Assembly (NCBI GenBank): GCA_900545335.1
Contig: UQYP01000002.1
Location: 62,001 to 126,000 of the forward strand
Source of the DNA: an uncultured Sutterella sp.
GTDB lineage: Bacteria > Pseudomonadota > Gammaproteobacteria > Burkholderiales > Burkholderiaceae_F
Reading direction: 5' to 3'
Length of the DNA stretch: 64,000 nt
Made by a program: the position numbers and the translations under genes. Positions 1 to 9,769 of the stretch are shown here, piece after piece; positions within the stretch are counted from its first letter, which is position 1, and each line of letters starts with the position of its first letter. The notes beneath the pieces are model-generated. The model searched no databases. It saw only the letters and a list, made by a program, of their open reading frames with translations, and had not been told where the DNA came from.

Positions 1-73
1 GATCAGAAGCCCACAGGGGTTGTAAAGTAGAACGTCAGATTTTGACGAACGTCTAGGATTGTACGGGTTTTCC

Positions 74-697
74 CTACAACTTTTCAATAAGCAAACCTCC
101 TGATGTCTTTTGCGTTAAAACATCAATGAGGTTTTTTGATTGTGTCTGCGGCACTGAAAGTGTGAAAGTCGCATCCATTGCGAACTCTTTTTCGAGAATG
201 CGTGCCTGATGATTTTCAAATTCCCGAAGGGCGATATTAACGAAAGAATGCTCGAGCGTGAGTTTGATGCGATCGCTCGGGACCCGCTCTGTGATGGGAA
301 GTGTTTCCAAACCCAATTTCACTAAGCCTTGGTAGGCTCGAACAAGGCCTCCTGTTCCCAACAATATTCCGCCGAAGTAGCGGGTGACCACAGCTGCAAT
401 TTCTCCCACACCGCAGTGCAAAAGAACGGTGAGCATGGGGCGGCCGGCGGTACCTTTGGGTTCACCGTCATCGCTTGCGCCAACCTGTGCGGTGCTGCCG
501 GGCTCTCCAGCCACATAGGCCCAGCAGTTGTGCGTGGCCTGTGAGTGCTCCTGGCGAACCGCCTCAATAAAAGTTTTGGCTTCTTCAGGCGACGAGACTC
601 GAGCCATCGTCACGATAAATCGCGAGCGGTGAATGGTCTCTTCGGCACGGTGAATTTGTCCTGCCGCAAGGTCTGGTACGTTATATCGATCAGCCAT
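74..697 (-). CDS. yigZ: YigZ / IMPACT family protein (UPF0029)
   Basis: This 207-residue soluble protein belongs to the YigZ/IMPACT family. The family hallmark is SDDGEPKGTAGRP at residues 75-87, followed by RYFGG at 106-110 and a glycine-rich GTGGLVRAY stretch. The N-terminal half is the IMPACT/UPF0029 domain and the last ~70 residues are the small ferredoxin-like DUF1949 domain. Bacterial members have no settled biochemical role; a nucleic-acid or ribosome-associated function is inferred from the fold and from yeast YIH1. Length is normal for the family. It lies 79 bases upstream of the groESL operon's distal end on the same strand, with a weak hairpin in between, so it is probably a separate unit or receives only readthrough. 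Confidence 0.9.
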   Translation of the reverse strand: MADRYNVPDLAAGQIHRAEETIHRSRFIVTMARVSSPEEAKTFIEAVRQEHSQATHNCWAYVAGEPGSTAQVGASDDGEPKGTAGRPMLTVLLHCGVGEIAAVVTRYFGGILLGTGGLVRAYQGLVKLGLETLPITERVPSDRIKLTLEHSFVNIALREFENHQARILEKEFAMDATFTLSVPQTQSKNLIDVLTQKTSGGLLIEKL

Positions 698-714
698 GGT
701 CTGGGTAAGACATG

Positions 715-743
715 GCCCGGGAAAGAATCAACCTTCTCGGGCC
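715..743 (-). terminator. Possible groESL terminator hairpin
   Basis: GGCCCG (715-720) pairs with CGGGCC (738-743), and an imperfect GAA/TTC extension continues inward. It lies just downstream of groEL on the minus strand. No clear T-run follows, so termination strength is uncertain. Confidence 0.35.
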
Positions 744-776
744 AATTGTCAGATCATACGGTTAACACCGAATGAA

Positions 777-2414
<1,638 letters not shown>

Positions 2415-2452
2415 TTATTACTCCAACAATTAAATCTGTACAGGTGGAAAAC

Positions 2453-2740
2453 TTATTCCAACACGCCCATGATGTCTTCTTCGCGCATCACGAGCAATTC
2501 TTCACCTTCAACCTTCACGGTTTGGCCGGCGTACTTACCGAAGAGCACGCGGTCGCCCACCTTCACATCCATCGGGATGATCTTGCCGGATTCATCACGC
2601 TTGCCGGGGCCGACAGCCAACACTTCACCTTGGTCGGGCTTTTCACCGGCGCTATCCGGAATAACAATACCGGCAGCGGTCGTACGTTCACTTTCCAGGC
2701 GCTTAACGATCACGCGATCGTGCAGAGGACGAATTTGCAT
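2453..2740 (-). CDS. groES: Co-chaperonin GroES (Hsp10)
   Basis: This 95-residue co-chaperonin caps the GroEL cavity. It starts [14 protein letters not shown], the conserved GroES N-terminus, and contains the mobile-loop region around [18 protein letters not shown] and the C-terminal [15 protein letters not shown] sits 8 bases before the ATG, a strong ribosome-binding site that fixes the start. It is the first gene of groESL. The upstream region (2741-2822) is AT-rich and shared with the divergent carboxypeptidase gene; I could not assign a convincing sigma-32 promoter in it. Confidence 0.99.
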   Translation of the reverse strand: MQIRPLHDRVIVKRLESERTTAAGIVIPDSAGEKPDQGEVLAVGPGKRDESGKIIPMDVKVGDRVLFGKYAGQTVKVEGEELLVMREEDIMGVLE

Positions 2741-2918
2741 TTGGAATGTCTCCTAACAAATAATTCAAAATCGATTCTAAATAAACCCGCCAGGGGTCAT
2801 ATTTCGGGCAATTTCTTTTCGATTGCGGGACAATATGCGCAACCGAATCACTTGCCTCCTAAAACTAAGCTTCATATGGGGATGCTTTTTCCGATTTCAA
2901 GGGGCGAAAGAAAAAAAG

Positions 2919-4337
2919 ATGAAAAAACTCCTCCTTTCATTTTGTTTGTTAGTATTAACTCATTGTTTTTCAACGGGTTATGCCTTCGCGCAAAATTATC
3001 TGCCCCCTTTGGTGAAAAGTGCCTTGTTGCAATCGAAGCTTTCCGAGTCGCAATTTTCCGCAAGCGTGGTTGCATTGGACGGGGGCAGGATTTCTTTGAG
3101 TTGGCGAGACCGCGTTCGGGTGTTGCCGGCCTCGACCGAAAAAATGATTACAACATTAGCCGGTCTAGAACTTTTGGGAGCAGACTGGCGCTGGAAAACC
3201 TCTTACCTTTATTCAGGCCACATTGAAGATGGCGTGCTTTTCGGCACCCTCTTCATTAAAGGAGGCGGCGATCCCCACTACGTAAGCGAAAACCTCTGGC
3301 GGGATTTCTCTCGTCTTAAAGCTCTGGGGATTCGGGAAATCCGAGGCAATATTGTTATTGACAGAAGCTATTTTGAAAAAGACCATCAGGATCCGCAATT
3401 TCGTGATGACTGGGACAGACCCTATACGGCACCGGCCGATGCCGCACTTTTAAATTATCAATCCATTGCAATGACGATTTCGCCTCAGGCGAGCGAAAAG
3501 CGTGCACGTATTACGGTGACGCCTGAACTGCCGGGTCTTAAGGTGCCTCACTTTGTAAAACTTTCGAGACAAAAAGCGTGTGTAAGGTGGCGTCAGGCAC
3601 TTGAACTTGATGTGAGTGACCCGTGGAGCCCGCAATTTTCCGGCGCCTTGCCTTCGGGCTGCGAAGAAAAGGTGCTTGCCTATTGGGTAAATAATGCGGA
3701 TGCCTATTGGCAGGCTTATCTGCAGTCAGTAAGCGCTCAGGTCGGAGTGATTTGGCTGGGGCGGGCAGTAAGCGGTGTGGCAGAGCCTCAGGCTTCATTA
3801 CTCTTTGATGTCTGGTCGGAGGATTTGGGGTCACTTGTGAGGCTAACCAATAAATTCAGCAATAACGTCATGGCCAAACACATTCTCTTGACGCTGGCCG
3901 CCAAAGACAGTCCCGGTATTGCGGCAAGCTACGCAAGAGCCAGAGCGATTCTTTACGGCTGGCTTGAGCAAAGCGTAAAAGTCTCGCCCGCTGACATCGT
4001 GATTGATAACGGTTCGGGGCTATCGAGACAAAGCCGTGTCACAGCGCAGGCGATGACGAAACTCATTGCTTACGGCTGGCGCAGCCCTCGAATGCCCGAA
4101 TGGATCAGCTCATTTCCGATCTCTGCGGTTGACGGAACGATGTCAAAGCGCCAAGTGGCACCCGGTCACGCTTATATGAAAACAGGGCTTTTAAATAATG
4201 TGAAATCAGCGGGCGGCATCGTGCAGGCAAAAAGCGGCAAACGTTATGCTCTATACGCAGTGGTTCAGGGCAAAGGCGCAACGCAAACGGATGCGCCGAT
4301 TGATCGGTTGATTGAGTGGGTGTATTTCAACGGCTAA
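2919..4337 (+). CDS. dacB: D-alanyl-D-alanine carboxypeptidase/endopeptidase, PBP4 type
   Basis: This periplasmic low-molecular-mass class C penicillin-binding protein trims or cleaves peptidoglycan cross-links. From the ATG at 2919 it has 472 residues: a basic-hydrophobic signal peptide (MKKLLLSF... to about AFAQ, residues 1-25), then the serine peptidase S13 domain. The three active-site motifs are present: STEK at 72-75 (nucleophile Ser72), SNN at 314-316 and KTG at 421-423. The long segment between the first two motifs is the usual PBP4 insertion. An upstream in-frame ATG at 2823 would add 32 residues ahead of the signal peptide; AAGGGG upstream of 2919 and the signal peptide support the later start. 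The gene is divergent from groES. Confidence 0.93.
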   Translation: MKKLLLSFCLLVLTHCFSTGYAFAQNYLPPLVKSALLQSKLSESQFSASVVALDGGRISLSWRDRVRVLPASTEKMITTLAGLELLGADWRWKTSYLYSGHIEDGVLFGTLFIKGGGDPHYVSENLWRDFSRLKALGIREIRGNIVIDRSYFEKDHQDPQFRDDWDRPYTAPADAALLNYQSIAMTISPQASEKRARITVTPELPGLKVPHFVKLSRQKACVRWRQALELDVSDPWSPQFSGALPSGCEEKVLAYWVNNADAYWQAYLQSVSAQVGVIWLGRAVSGVAEPQASLLFDVWSEDLGSLVRLTNKFSNNVMAKHILLTLAAKDSPGIAASYARARAILYGWLEQSVKVSPADIVIDNGSGLSRQSRVTAQAMTKLIAYGWRSPRMPEWISSFPISAVDGTMSKRQVAPGHAYMKTGLLNNVKSAGGIVQAKSGKRYALYAVVQGKGATQTDAPIDRLIEWVYFNG

Positions 4338-4357
4338 GGCAGGCTTGCTGCCTTAGC
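4333..4357. terminator. Hairpin between convergent genes
   Basis: A perfect 10-bp stem, GCTAAGGCAG (4333-4342) with CTGCCTTAGC (4348-4357), and a 5-base loop overlap the dacB stop codon and lie before the convergent pdxY stop. T-tails are weak on both strands. Confidence 0.5.
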
Positions 4358-4372
4358 TTATGATGTTCGTGT

Positions 4373-5215
4373 TTAATCGAAAAGATGACGCAGGCAGGGC
4401 TCGACCTGTACGCCTTCGCGATAGTCGCTGCCGGATTGATAGGTGTAGTCAATAGCCAGGCTTACAAACTTCATCGCCACGAGCACCGATTCGCTCAAAG
4501 TTTTACCCTGAAGCATTGCGCCCGTTAAAACGCTTGTAAATAGGTCACCTGTGCCGCAGGTGGCAAAGGGGATTCTGACGGTGGAGTATTCGGCAAAGGT
4601 TTCGGTGCCTGCATCAAAACAGACGACTTTAATTTGATTGGCATCGTTGCCGGGTACACTCGTAATCACCACCTTTTGATTGTCTTTGGCGGCTAATTGA
4701 CGGCAGATATCTTTGAGGGTGCCTGTTTCAGGGGCAGTTGCCTGATAGGGGCGATCGAGCAAGAGACAGGCCTCGGTGAAATTCGGTGTAATGACATCGG
4801 CTTCAGCTACTAAAGACTTCATGTGTGAGACAAAGTCCGAGTTTAGTGTCGGATAGAGCTTACCGTCGTCACCCATCGCAGGATCGACGACAACGAGGGC
4901 TTTATTACCTTTAGTCAATGCAAACCGGCGAATCGCTTCACGAACAATTTCGATTTGGTTTACGTCATCCAAAAAACCGCTGTAGATGCAGTCGTAGGCA
5001 AAACCCAATTGCTGCCATTTATCCATAAAGCCCGTCATTTTTTCGCTGAAGTCGGAAAAAGTGAAGTCGCCGTATGTGAAATTGTTGCTGAAAAGCGCAG
5101 TGGGGAAGGGGCAGACTTGAGATCCCATTGCAGAAATAACCGGAATCGCTGCTGTGAGCGAACAACGTCCAAAAGAACAAAGATCATGAATGGCAAGAAC
5201 ACGTTTCGTAGCCAT
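4373..5215 (-). CDS. pdxY: Pyridoxal/pyridoxamine kinase, PfkB family
   Basis: This cytosolic kinase phosphorylates vitamin B6 vitamers (pyridoxal or pyridoxamine) in the salvage pathway to pyridoxal phosphate. The 280-residue length is normal. The N-terminus has the KRVLAIHDLCSFGRCSL pattern of the pyridoxal kinase subfamily, DPAMGDDGKLY lies at 111-121, and the ATP/anion-hole motif GTGD is at 221-224 with catalytic Asp224. Within the subfamily PdxY and PdxK cannot be told apart with certainty by eye, so the exact preferred vitamer is open. The gene appears to be monocistronic; its 5' side opens onto a 630-base AT-rich intergenic region. Confidence 0.88.
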   Translation of the reverse strand: MATKRVLAIHDLCSFGRCSLTAAIPVISAMGSQVCPFPTALFSNNFTYGDFTFSDFSEKMTGFMDKWQQLGFAYDCIYSGFLDDVNQIEIVREAIRRFALTKGNKALVVVDPAMGDDGKLYPTLNSDFVSHMKSLVAEADVITPNFTEACLLLDRPYQATAPETGTLKDICRQLAAKDNQKVVITSVPGNDANQIKVVCFDAGTETFAEYSTVRIPFATCGTGDLFTSVLTGAMLQGKTLSESVLVAMKFVSLAIDYTYQSGSDYREGVQVEPCLRHLFD

Positions 5216-5845
5216 AGTAAAAAACCTTCCAGTTAAAAGAATAAGATCACGATTAAGAGCACAAGTCTAGCTTGATTTAATCAAAAGAAATGATTGTCTA
5301 TTAAGTTTTTCTGATTATTTAAAAAGCAAAAACTTTGAGCTAACTCAAAAGAAAGTTTAGTCGACAAAAAACTTTTATCAAATGAGAAAAATAGATGCTT
5401 ACAAATAATTTTTAACCCATTGAATTTATTGGTAAAAACAATTTACTTTTTTCTTTTGTCCGATTAATGCTCTGTATTTTCTGTTTTCTTTGGGAAAAAT
5501 GCAGTTTTTCTCAGAGTTTTTACCTAAATGCTTTGACTGGCTTATTTTGAGAATTTTTTGAAAATTTTTCGGCAAAGACAGAACTTTGCCGATTATTTTT
5601 GTTCGTTGTTGCTATTTGTTCTTTTTATAGTTTTATATTGTCGGCTTTTTGTCGAATGTCTTCGACTTTTTTCTAATGAAATCTATAGGTTATCTTCCTT
5701 GTTAAGGTATTGGGAATCAATAAACTGTCTTCCCACCACTGCGACGGCTTTTATCCGCAGTGTACTGATAACGGACTGGCGGTGACGGCACGAGGAAAAA
5801 ACGGTAAGACCCAATCACCGGCTCAATGTAAAAGGGAGAGAAAAA
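5216..5845. other. AT-rich intergenic region with leader of the ABC operon
   Basis: This 630-base gap separates pdxY from the divergent amino-acid transporter operon. It is strongly AT-rich up to about 5690. The last ~140 bases are more GC-balanced and include a 7-bp hairpin, CACTGCG (5737-5743) with CGCAGTG (5756-5762), that would lie in the 5' leader of the transporter mRNA. A 75-codon open frame at 5558-5785 has no ribosome-binding site and no recognisable product, and I do not regard it as a gene. No known riboswitch class was recognised. Confidence 0.6.
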
Positions 5846-6598
5846 ATGACTTTTAAGGCAAAAGTGACCGCTTTGGCAGCCGTGCTTGCCGCAACCGGTG
5901 TTTTGGCTCAGGCTCAGGCAGCTGAAGTTTATAACGTGGGCTCCAATATGGCCTTTGCCCCGTTTGAATTTGTTGATGAAAATAATAAACCGGCCGGTTT
6001 TGAAATGGAACTAATTGTGGCCATTGCCAAGGCGCAGGGTGCTGAGGTGAAGTTAAATAACGTGCCTTTTGACGGTTTGATTCCGTCACTTCAAACCGGA
6101 GCCATCGATATCGCCATGTCCGGCATCACGATTACCGATCAGCGCAAGCGCCGTGTGCTTTTCTCAACGCCCTACTATCAATCGGGTTTGGCCGTGATGG
6201 TGCGCGAAGCCGATAAAGATAAGTACACCACGATTGAAAGCGTCAAGGGTAAGACCCTGTGCGCTCAGATCGGTACAACCGGTGCGATCACCGCCCGTAA
6301 ATTCTCGGGTAAAAACGTCAAAGAATTCAATAATGCACCGGAAACTTTCATGGAATTGCAAACGGGCGGTTGCGAAGCGGTAGTGCATGATAAGCCCGTA
6401 ATGGATTACTATATGGCTCGTCGCGGCACCAAGGGTGTGTTCCGTTTGCCTGAAATCCTGTCGGCGGAAGACTACGGTATTGCTGTGGCTAAAAACAATC
6501 AAAAGCTTGCCGATTGGCTCAATGCCGGACTTGAAAAGGTGAAAGCAAGCGGCGAGTATGACAAGATTTACACAAAGTGGTTCGGAGCACAAAAGTAA
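5846..6598 (+). CDS. Polar amino-acid ABC transporter, substrate-binding protein 1
   Basis: This periplasmic binding protein (250 residues) belongs to the family-3 solute-binding proteins (HisJ/GlnH/ArtJ type, PF00497). It captures an amino acid and delivers it to the permease encoded downstream. The signal peptide is MTFKAKV... to about AQAQAA (residue 26). The mature protein opens with YNVGSNMAFAPFEF, and the ligand-cradle motifs PSLQTGAIDIAMSGITIT and FSTPYYQSGLAVMV are present. GGGAGAG precedes the ATG. It is the first gene of a four-gene operon (SBP-SBP-permease-ATPase). Substrate cannot be read from the sequence; arginine, glutamine or histidine are family possibilities. Confidence 0.93.
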   Translation: MTFKAKVTALAAVLAATGVLAQAQAAEVYNVGSNMAFAPFEFVDENNKPAGFEMELIVAIAKAQGAEVKLNNVPFDGLIPSLQTGAIDIAMSGITITDQRKRRVLFSTPYYQSGLAVMVREADKDKYTTIESVKGKTLCAQIGTTGAITARKFSGKNVKEFNNAPETFMELQTGGCEAVVHDKPVMDYYMARRGTKGVFRLPEILSAEDYGIAVAKNNQKLADWLNAGLEKVKASGEYDKIYTKWFGAQK

Positions 6599-6631
6599 GC
6601 TCGCCGACACTTTTGTGGTAAGGATTTAAAA

Positions 6632-7369
6632 ATGATGAAAAAAGTTTTACTTTCTTTGGCAGTAAGCGCCCTGATGGCGGGTGCCGCTCAAGCAGCAACG
6701 ATTAATGTCGGAACTGAAGCCACCTTTGCTCCGTTTGAATTCATGGATGAGCAAACGAAGGACTTAACGGGCTTTGATATGGAAATTATCAAGGCGGTGG
6801 CAAAAGAAATGGGCGACGATGTGCGAGTCCACAATATGGGCTTTGATGCACTCATTCCGTCACTGCAAACCGGCATTATCGATGTGACGGTGGCAGCCAT
6901 GACGATTACGCCTGAGCGCCAAAAGAGAGTGGATTTCACCGATCCTTACTACCAATCAGGCCTCGTCATCATGGTGCGTAAGGACGACACCGGTAAGTAC
7001 AAAGACTTCAAGAGCCTTGAAGGCGCCCGTCTTTGCGCCCAGATCGGCACGACCGGCGCCATGATGGCCAAGCGCGTGAAAAACGCCAAAGTCACCGAAT
7101 TCAACAGCATCACCGAAGCTTTCATGGAATTGAAAACAAAGGGCTGTGAAGCGGTGATTAACGATAAGCCCGTCGTGGACTACTACCTCGTGCGTCGCGG
7201 AGACAAAACGGTGACCACGGTGCCTCAGGTCTTTGATGCCGAGCATTACGGCATGGCTGTTAAAAAGGGCAATAAGGTCCTGGTGGAAAAACTCAACGAG
7301 GGACTCAAGCGCATTCGTGCCAACGGTGTTTACGACAAGATTTACGCCAAGTGGTTCGGCGCTCATTAA
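6632..7369 (+). CDS. Polar amino-acid ABC transporter, substrate-binding protein 2
   Basis: This is a second family-3 solute-binding protein (245 residues), clearly paralogous to the gene just upstream. Shared signatures are FAPFEF, IPSLQTG.ID, DPYYQSGL.(I/V)MVR, LCAQIGTTGA, GCEAV..DKPV.DYY and the C-terminal YDKIYAKWFGA. The signal peptide runs to about residue 21 (AAQA). The start could be either of two adjacent ATGs. It follows the first binding protein by 33 bases and precedes the permease by 26. Two binding proteins feeding one permease/ATPase pair would broaden the substrate range; which protein binds what is unknown. Confidence 0.93.
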   Translation: MMKKVLLSLAVSALMAGAAQAATINVGTEATFAPFEFMDEQTKDLTGFDMEIIKAVAKEMGDDVRVHNMGFDALIPSLQTGIIDVTVAAMTITPERQKRVDFTDPYYQSGLVIMVRKDDTGKYKDFKSLEGARLCAQIGTTGAMMAKRVKNAKVTEFNSITEAFMELKTKGCEAVINDKPVVDYYLVRRGDKTVTTVPQVFDAEHYGMAVKKGNKVLVEKLNEGLKRIRANGVYDKIYAKWFGAH

Positions 7370-7395
7370 TTTATTAATAAAACAGACAGGAAAAA

Positions 7396-8058
7396 ATGTT
7401 TGACTTTCAACTTATCATCGACTCTCTTCCCTTGCTCTTTCAAGGGGCCTGCGTCACCGTACAAATAACGGCGATCAGTGTGGGTTTGGGTTTGTTTTTC
7501 GGTCTATTCATCGGAATTGCCCAAATCTCCCGTGTCGCTTTTTTCAGAGTCCCTGCAAAGGTTTATGTGGACTTTTTGCGCGGCACGCCGCTTTTGGTTC
7601 AGATCTTCATGATCTACTTCGCGCTGCCGCTTCTGATCGGCACCCGTATCGATCCGTTCATTGCCGCAATCGTGGCCTGCAGTATCAACAGTAGTGCTTA
7701 CATTGCGGAAATTTTCCGCGCAGGCATTCAGTCGATTGATAAGGGTCAGATGGAAGCCGGGCGCTCTCTGGGTTTGAATTGGTCTCAGACGATGCGCTTT
7801 ATCATTATTCCTCAAGCCTTCAAGAGAATCATTCCGCCGTTGGGCAATGAATTTATCGCCATGTTGAAGGATTCTTCCTTGGTGTCCGTGATCGGCTTTG
7901 AAGAATTGACACGTCAAGGTCAGTTGGTCATCGCCAGTACCTATGGTGCCATGGAAATTTGGACTGCTGTCGCGTTGATTTACTTACTCATGACCATGCC
8001 GATTACCCGTTTGGTCGCTTATTTGGAAAAGAGGTTCAAGTCAAATGATCGTAATTAA
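7396..8058 (+). CDS. Polar amino-acid ABC transporter, permease
   Basis: This 220-residue inner-membrane permease of the HisM/GlnP type has about five hydrophobic segments. The N-terminal family signature is [16 protein letters not shown], and the cytoplasmic EAA loop that contacts the ATPase is visible as [26 protein letters not shown] sequence before residue 150. Only one permease is encoded, so a homodimer is expected. AGGAAAA precedes the ATG. Its 3' end overlaps the start of the ATPase gene by 14 bases, which indicates translational coupling. Confidence 0.94.
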   Translation: MFDFQLIIDSLPLLFQGACVTVQITAISVGLGLFFGLFIGIAQISRVAFFRVPAKVYVDFLRGTPLLVQIFMIYFALPLLIGTRIDPFIAAIVACSINSSAYIAEIFRAGIQSIDKGQMEAGRSLGLNWSQTMRFIIIPQAFKRIIPPLGNEFIAMLKDSSLVSVIGFEELTRQGQLVIASTYGAMEIWTAVALIYLLMTMPITRLVAYLEKRFKSNDRN

Positions 8059-8764
8059 AGACTTAAAGAAGGCCTTCGGCGATCACGTCGTCTTGCCTTG
8101 CGTGAATATGGAAATCAAAGAACGCGAGGTGGTGGTAATTATCGGTCCGTCGGGTTCGGGTAAGAGCACGCTTTTGCGCAGCATCACGCACTTGGAACAA
8201 CCCACGGCAGGCAAGATCATCATTGCCGGTGAAGAAGTCGATGACAATACCAATATCGATAAGATTCGCGCTGAAGTCGGTATGGTGTTTCAGCACTTCA
8301 ATCTCTTTGAGAATATGACGGTGCTCCAAAACCTCACTCTGGCTCCGATTCAGGTAAGAAAAATGAGTAAGGAAGCCGCTGAAGAAATTGCTTACCGGCT
8401 TTTGGATAAGGTGGGCTTGCGCAACAAGGCCGATCAGTACCCTTCTCAGCTTTCGGGTGGCCAAAAGCAGCGCGTGGCCATTGCCAGAGCCCTGGCGATG
8501 AGACCGAAAGCCTTGCTTTTTGATGAACCGACTTCAGCTCTGGACCCTGAAATGGTCAAAGAAGTGCTCGATGTGATGAAGCAGTTGGCTAAAGAAGGGA
8601 TGACCATGGTGGTCGTTACTCACGAAATGGGCTTTGCCCGTGAAGTGGGTGATCGCGTTATCTTCATGGATGGCGGCAGTGTGGTCGAGGAGGGAACGCC
8701 TGAGCAAATCTTCAGCAATCCTCAGCACAATCGCACTAAGGCTTTCTTGTCGAAGGTGCTTTAA
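8045..8764 (+). CDS. Polar amino-acid ABC transporter, ATP-binding protein
   Basis: This cytosolic ATPase subunit (239 residues, GlnQ/HisP type) powers uptake of the amino acid carried by the two upstream binding proteins. Walker A GPSGSGKS is at 34-41, the ABC signature LSGGQ at 136-140, Walker B LLFDEP at 157-162, and the switch histidine lies in [10 protein letters not shown]. Length and motif spacing are standard for the family. It is the last gene of the operon and is followed by a strong hairpin terminator about 54 bases downstream. Confidence 0.96.
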   Translation: MIVIKDLKKAFGDHVVLPCVNMEIKEREVVVIIGPSGSGKSTLLRSITHLEQPTAGKIIIAGEEVDDNTNIDKIRAEVGMVFQHFNLFENMTVLQNLTLAPIQVRKMSKEAAEEIAYRLLDKVGLRNKADQYPSQLSGGQKQRVAIARALAMRPKALLFDEPTSALDPEMVKEVLDVMKQLAKEGMTMVVVTHEMGFAREVGDRVIFMDGGSVVEEGTPEQIFSNPQHNRTKAFLSKVL

Positions 8765-8817
8765 GCCTAAGTTCCTGCTAAAAATTATCAATTAGCTCGG
8801 CTTTAAGATTTGATTGG

Positions 8818-8854
8818 AGCTCTACCAAATAGATTTTGGTAGGGCTTTAATTTT
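8818..8854 (+). terminator. Rho-independent terminator of the amino-acid ABC operon
   Basis: AGCTCTACCAAA (8818-8829) pairs with TTTGGTAGGGCT (8835-8846) in a 12-bp stem containing one G-T wobble, with a 5-base loop and a TTAATTTT tail. Confidence 0.85.
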
Positions 8855-8885
8855 GCAAAACACGCTTTGAATGAGACTGTTTTTT

Positions 8886-9374
8886 TCAGTGTTTCCCGAC
8901 TAATTCGATGGCTTCTTTTCCGGTCAAATGCTCAATTTCAATATCAATGATGGCGATGTAATTGAGCTTTTGGCGGGCTTCTTCTTCGCCTTCTTTTTTG
9001 AAGTCCGGTGCAAACTTATCAACCAATTTTTCGAGCACAGCGAATTTTTCCTTCGGATCTGTAATCAAACGTGCTGTGCCGAAAGCAATCACACTGCGAA
9101 AATAGCTAGTCAGTGTTTCCGGGTGAATTTCGTCTTTTTCTATGACACAGACTGATACTTTGGGATGCGCTTTGAGAGCGGCAATTTTGTGTCCCATAGG
9201 AGCGCTGTGAATGTAGAGGTGATTGTTGTCATAGACGGGGCTTACAGGCACTGCATAGCTGTAGCCGGTGACGTCATCAGTAATAGCAAGAACAGCGTTA
9301 GAGGCTTTTTTAAAAATCTCCACAGCCCGGTCATCAGAAAGTTGCTGCAAGTGTCTGCGCATAGAAGGAAACAT
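8886..9374 (-). CDS. Pyridoxamine 5'-phosphate oxidase-fold flavin protein (NimA-like)
   Basis: This small FMN-binding split-barrel protein (162 residues from 9374) is of the Pyridox_ox_2/NimA type. The N-terminal MRRHLQQLSDDRAVEIFKKA segment, AVPVSPVYDNNHLYIHSA and GHKIAALKAHPKVSVCV are the family pattern. Members include nitroimidazole reductases and uncharacterised oxidoreductases, so the substrate is not predictable. An ATG at 9380 directly abuts a GGAG, while the ATG at 9374 has it at 6 bases and is the better start. The gene begins within about 12 bases of the SMR exporter stop, so it is probably co-transcribed with it and falls under the guanidine-II riboswitch. Confidence 0.8.
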   Translation of the reverse strand: MFPSMRRHLQQLSDDRAVEIFKKASNAVLAITDDVTGYSYAVPVSPVYDNNHLYIHSAPMGHKIAALKAHPKVSVCVIEKDEIHPETLTSYFRSVIAFGTARLITDPKEKFAVLEKLVDKFAPDFKKEGEEEARQKLNYIAIIDIEIEHLTGKEAIELVGKH

Positions 9375-9385
9375 CTTCATCTCCG

Positions 9386-9700
9386 CTATTGGGTCAGTTT
9401 CAGACCGACGATACCGATCACAATAAGCCCTAAAAAAACAATTCGCGAAATGTTCACCGGTTCGTTAAACAATAAAATGCCCAAAATGACGGTTCCTAAA
9501 ATACCGATACCGGTCCAGATCGCATAAGCCGTGCCGATGGGAATGGTTTTAAGCGATTGGGCCAATAGAAAAAAGCTCGCAACCATCACCACGATGGCAA
9601 TGATGGAAGGGAAAAGACGCGTGAAGCCGTGGGAATATTTAAGAGCGATTGCCCAACCGACTTCAGTCAGTCCGGCTAAAAATAGGAACAGCCAAGCCAT
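9386..9700 (-). CDS. gdx: SMR-family guanidinium exporter Gdx (SugE)
   Basis: This 104-residue inner-membrane protein has four transmembrane helices and belongs to the small multidrug resistance family, Gdx/SugE branch. It exchanges guanidinium for protons. The essential membrane glutamate is Glu13 in AGLTEVGWA; the Gdx-type features W16, KYSHGF, IPIGTAYAIWTGIGILGT and the C-terminal GLIVIGIVGLKL are all present. The Gdx assignment rather than EmrE is strongly reinforced by the guanidine-II riboswitch immediately upstream. It is the first gene of a likely two-gene unit with the PNPOx-fold gene. Confidence 0.92.
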   Translation of the reverse strand: MAWLFLFLAGLTEVGWAIALKYSHGFTRLFPSIIAIVVMVASFFLLAQSLKTIPIGTAYAIWTGIGILGTVILGILLFNEPVNISRIVFLGLIVIGIVGLKLTQ

Positions 9701-9714
9701 CGGTTATCTCATAT

Positions 9715-9751
9715 GGGGCCGTCCCCGGTGGTACACAGAGCGGTCGTCCGC
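9715..9751 (-). promoter_or_regulatory. Guanidine-II (mini-ykkC) riboswitch
   Basis: Reading the minus strand, two short hairpins lie in tandem 14 bases before the gdx start. Hairpin 1 is GCGG-ACGA-CCGC (9751-9740) and hairpin 2 is GGGG-ACGG-CCCC (9726-9715), separated by 13 bases. Two small perfect stems capped by ACGR tetraloops are the defining features of the mini-ykkC/guanidine-II class, which activates guanidine exporters when guanidinium is bound. The placement directly upstream of an SMR Gdx gene fits. Confidence 0.93.
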
Positions 9752-9760
9752 TAAGCGCAG

Positions 9761-9769
9761 AGTATATCA
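9761..9769 (-). promoter_or_regulatory. Extended -10 promoter element for the gdx unit
   Basis: On the minus strand TGA-TATACT is an extended -10 box (TGn plus a near-consensus hexamer) placed so that transcription would begin just before the riboswitch. A weak -35-like GATTCA lies 16 bases upstream. The TGA also serves as the stop codon of the upstream small gene. Confidence 0.55.

Noticed and set aside
2741..2822. CIRCE element or sigma-32 promoter before groES
   Set aside because: I looked for TTAGCACTC inverted repeats and CTTGAA/CCCCAT boxes and found no convincing match.
5558..5785. 75-codon open frame in the pdxY-ABC gap
   Set aside because: It has AT-rich, low-complexity hydrophobic codons, no ribosome-binding site and no family resemblance.
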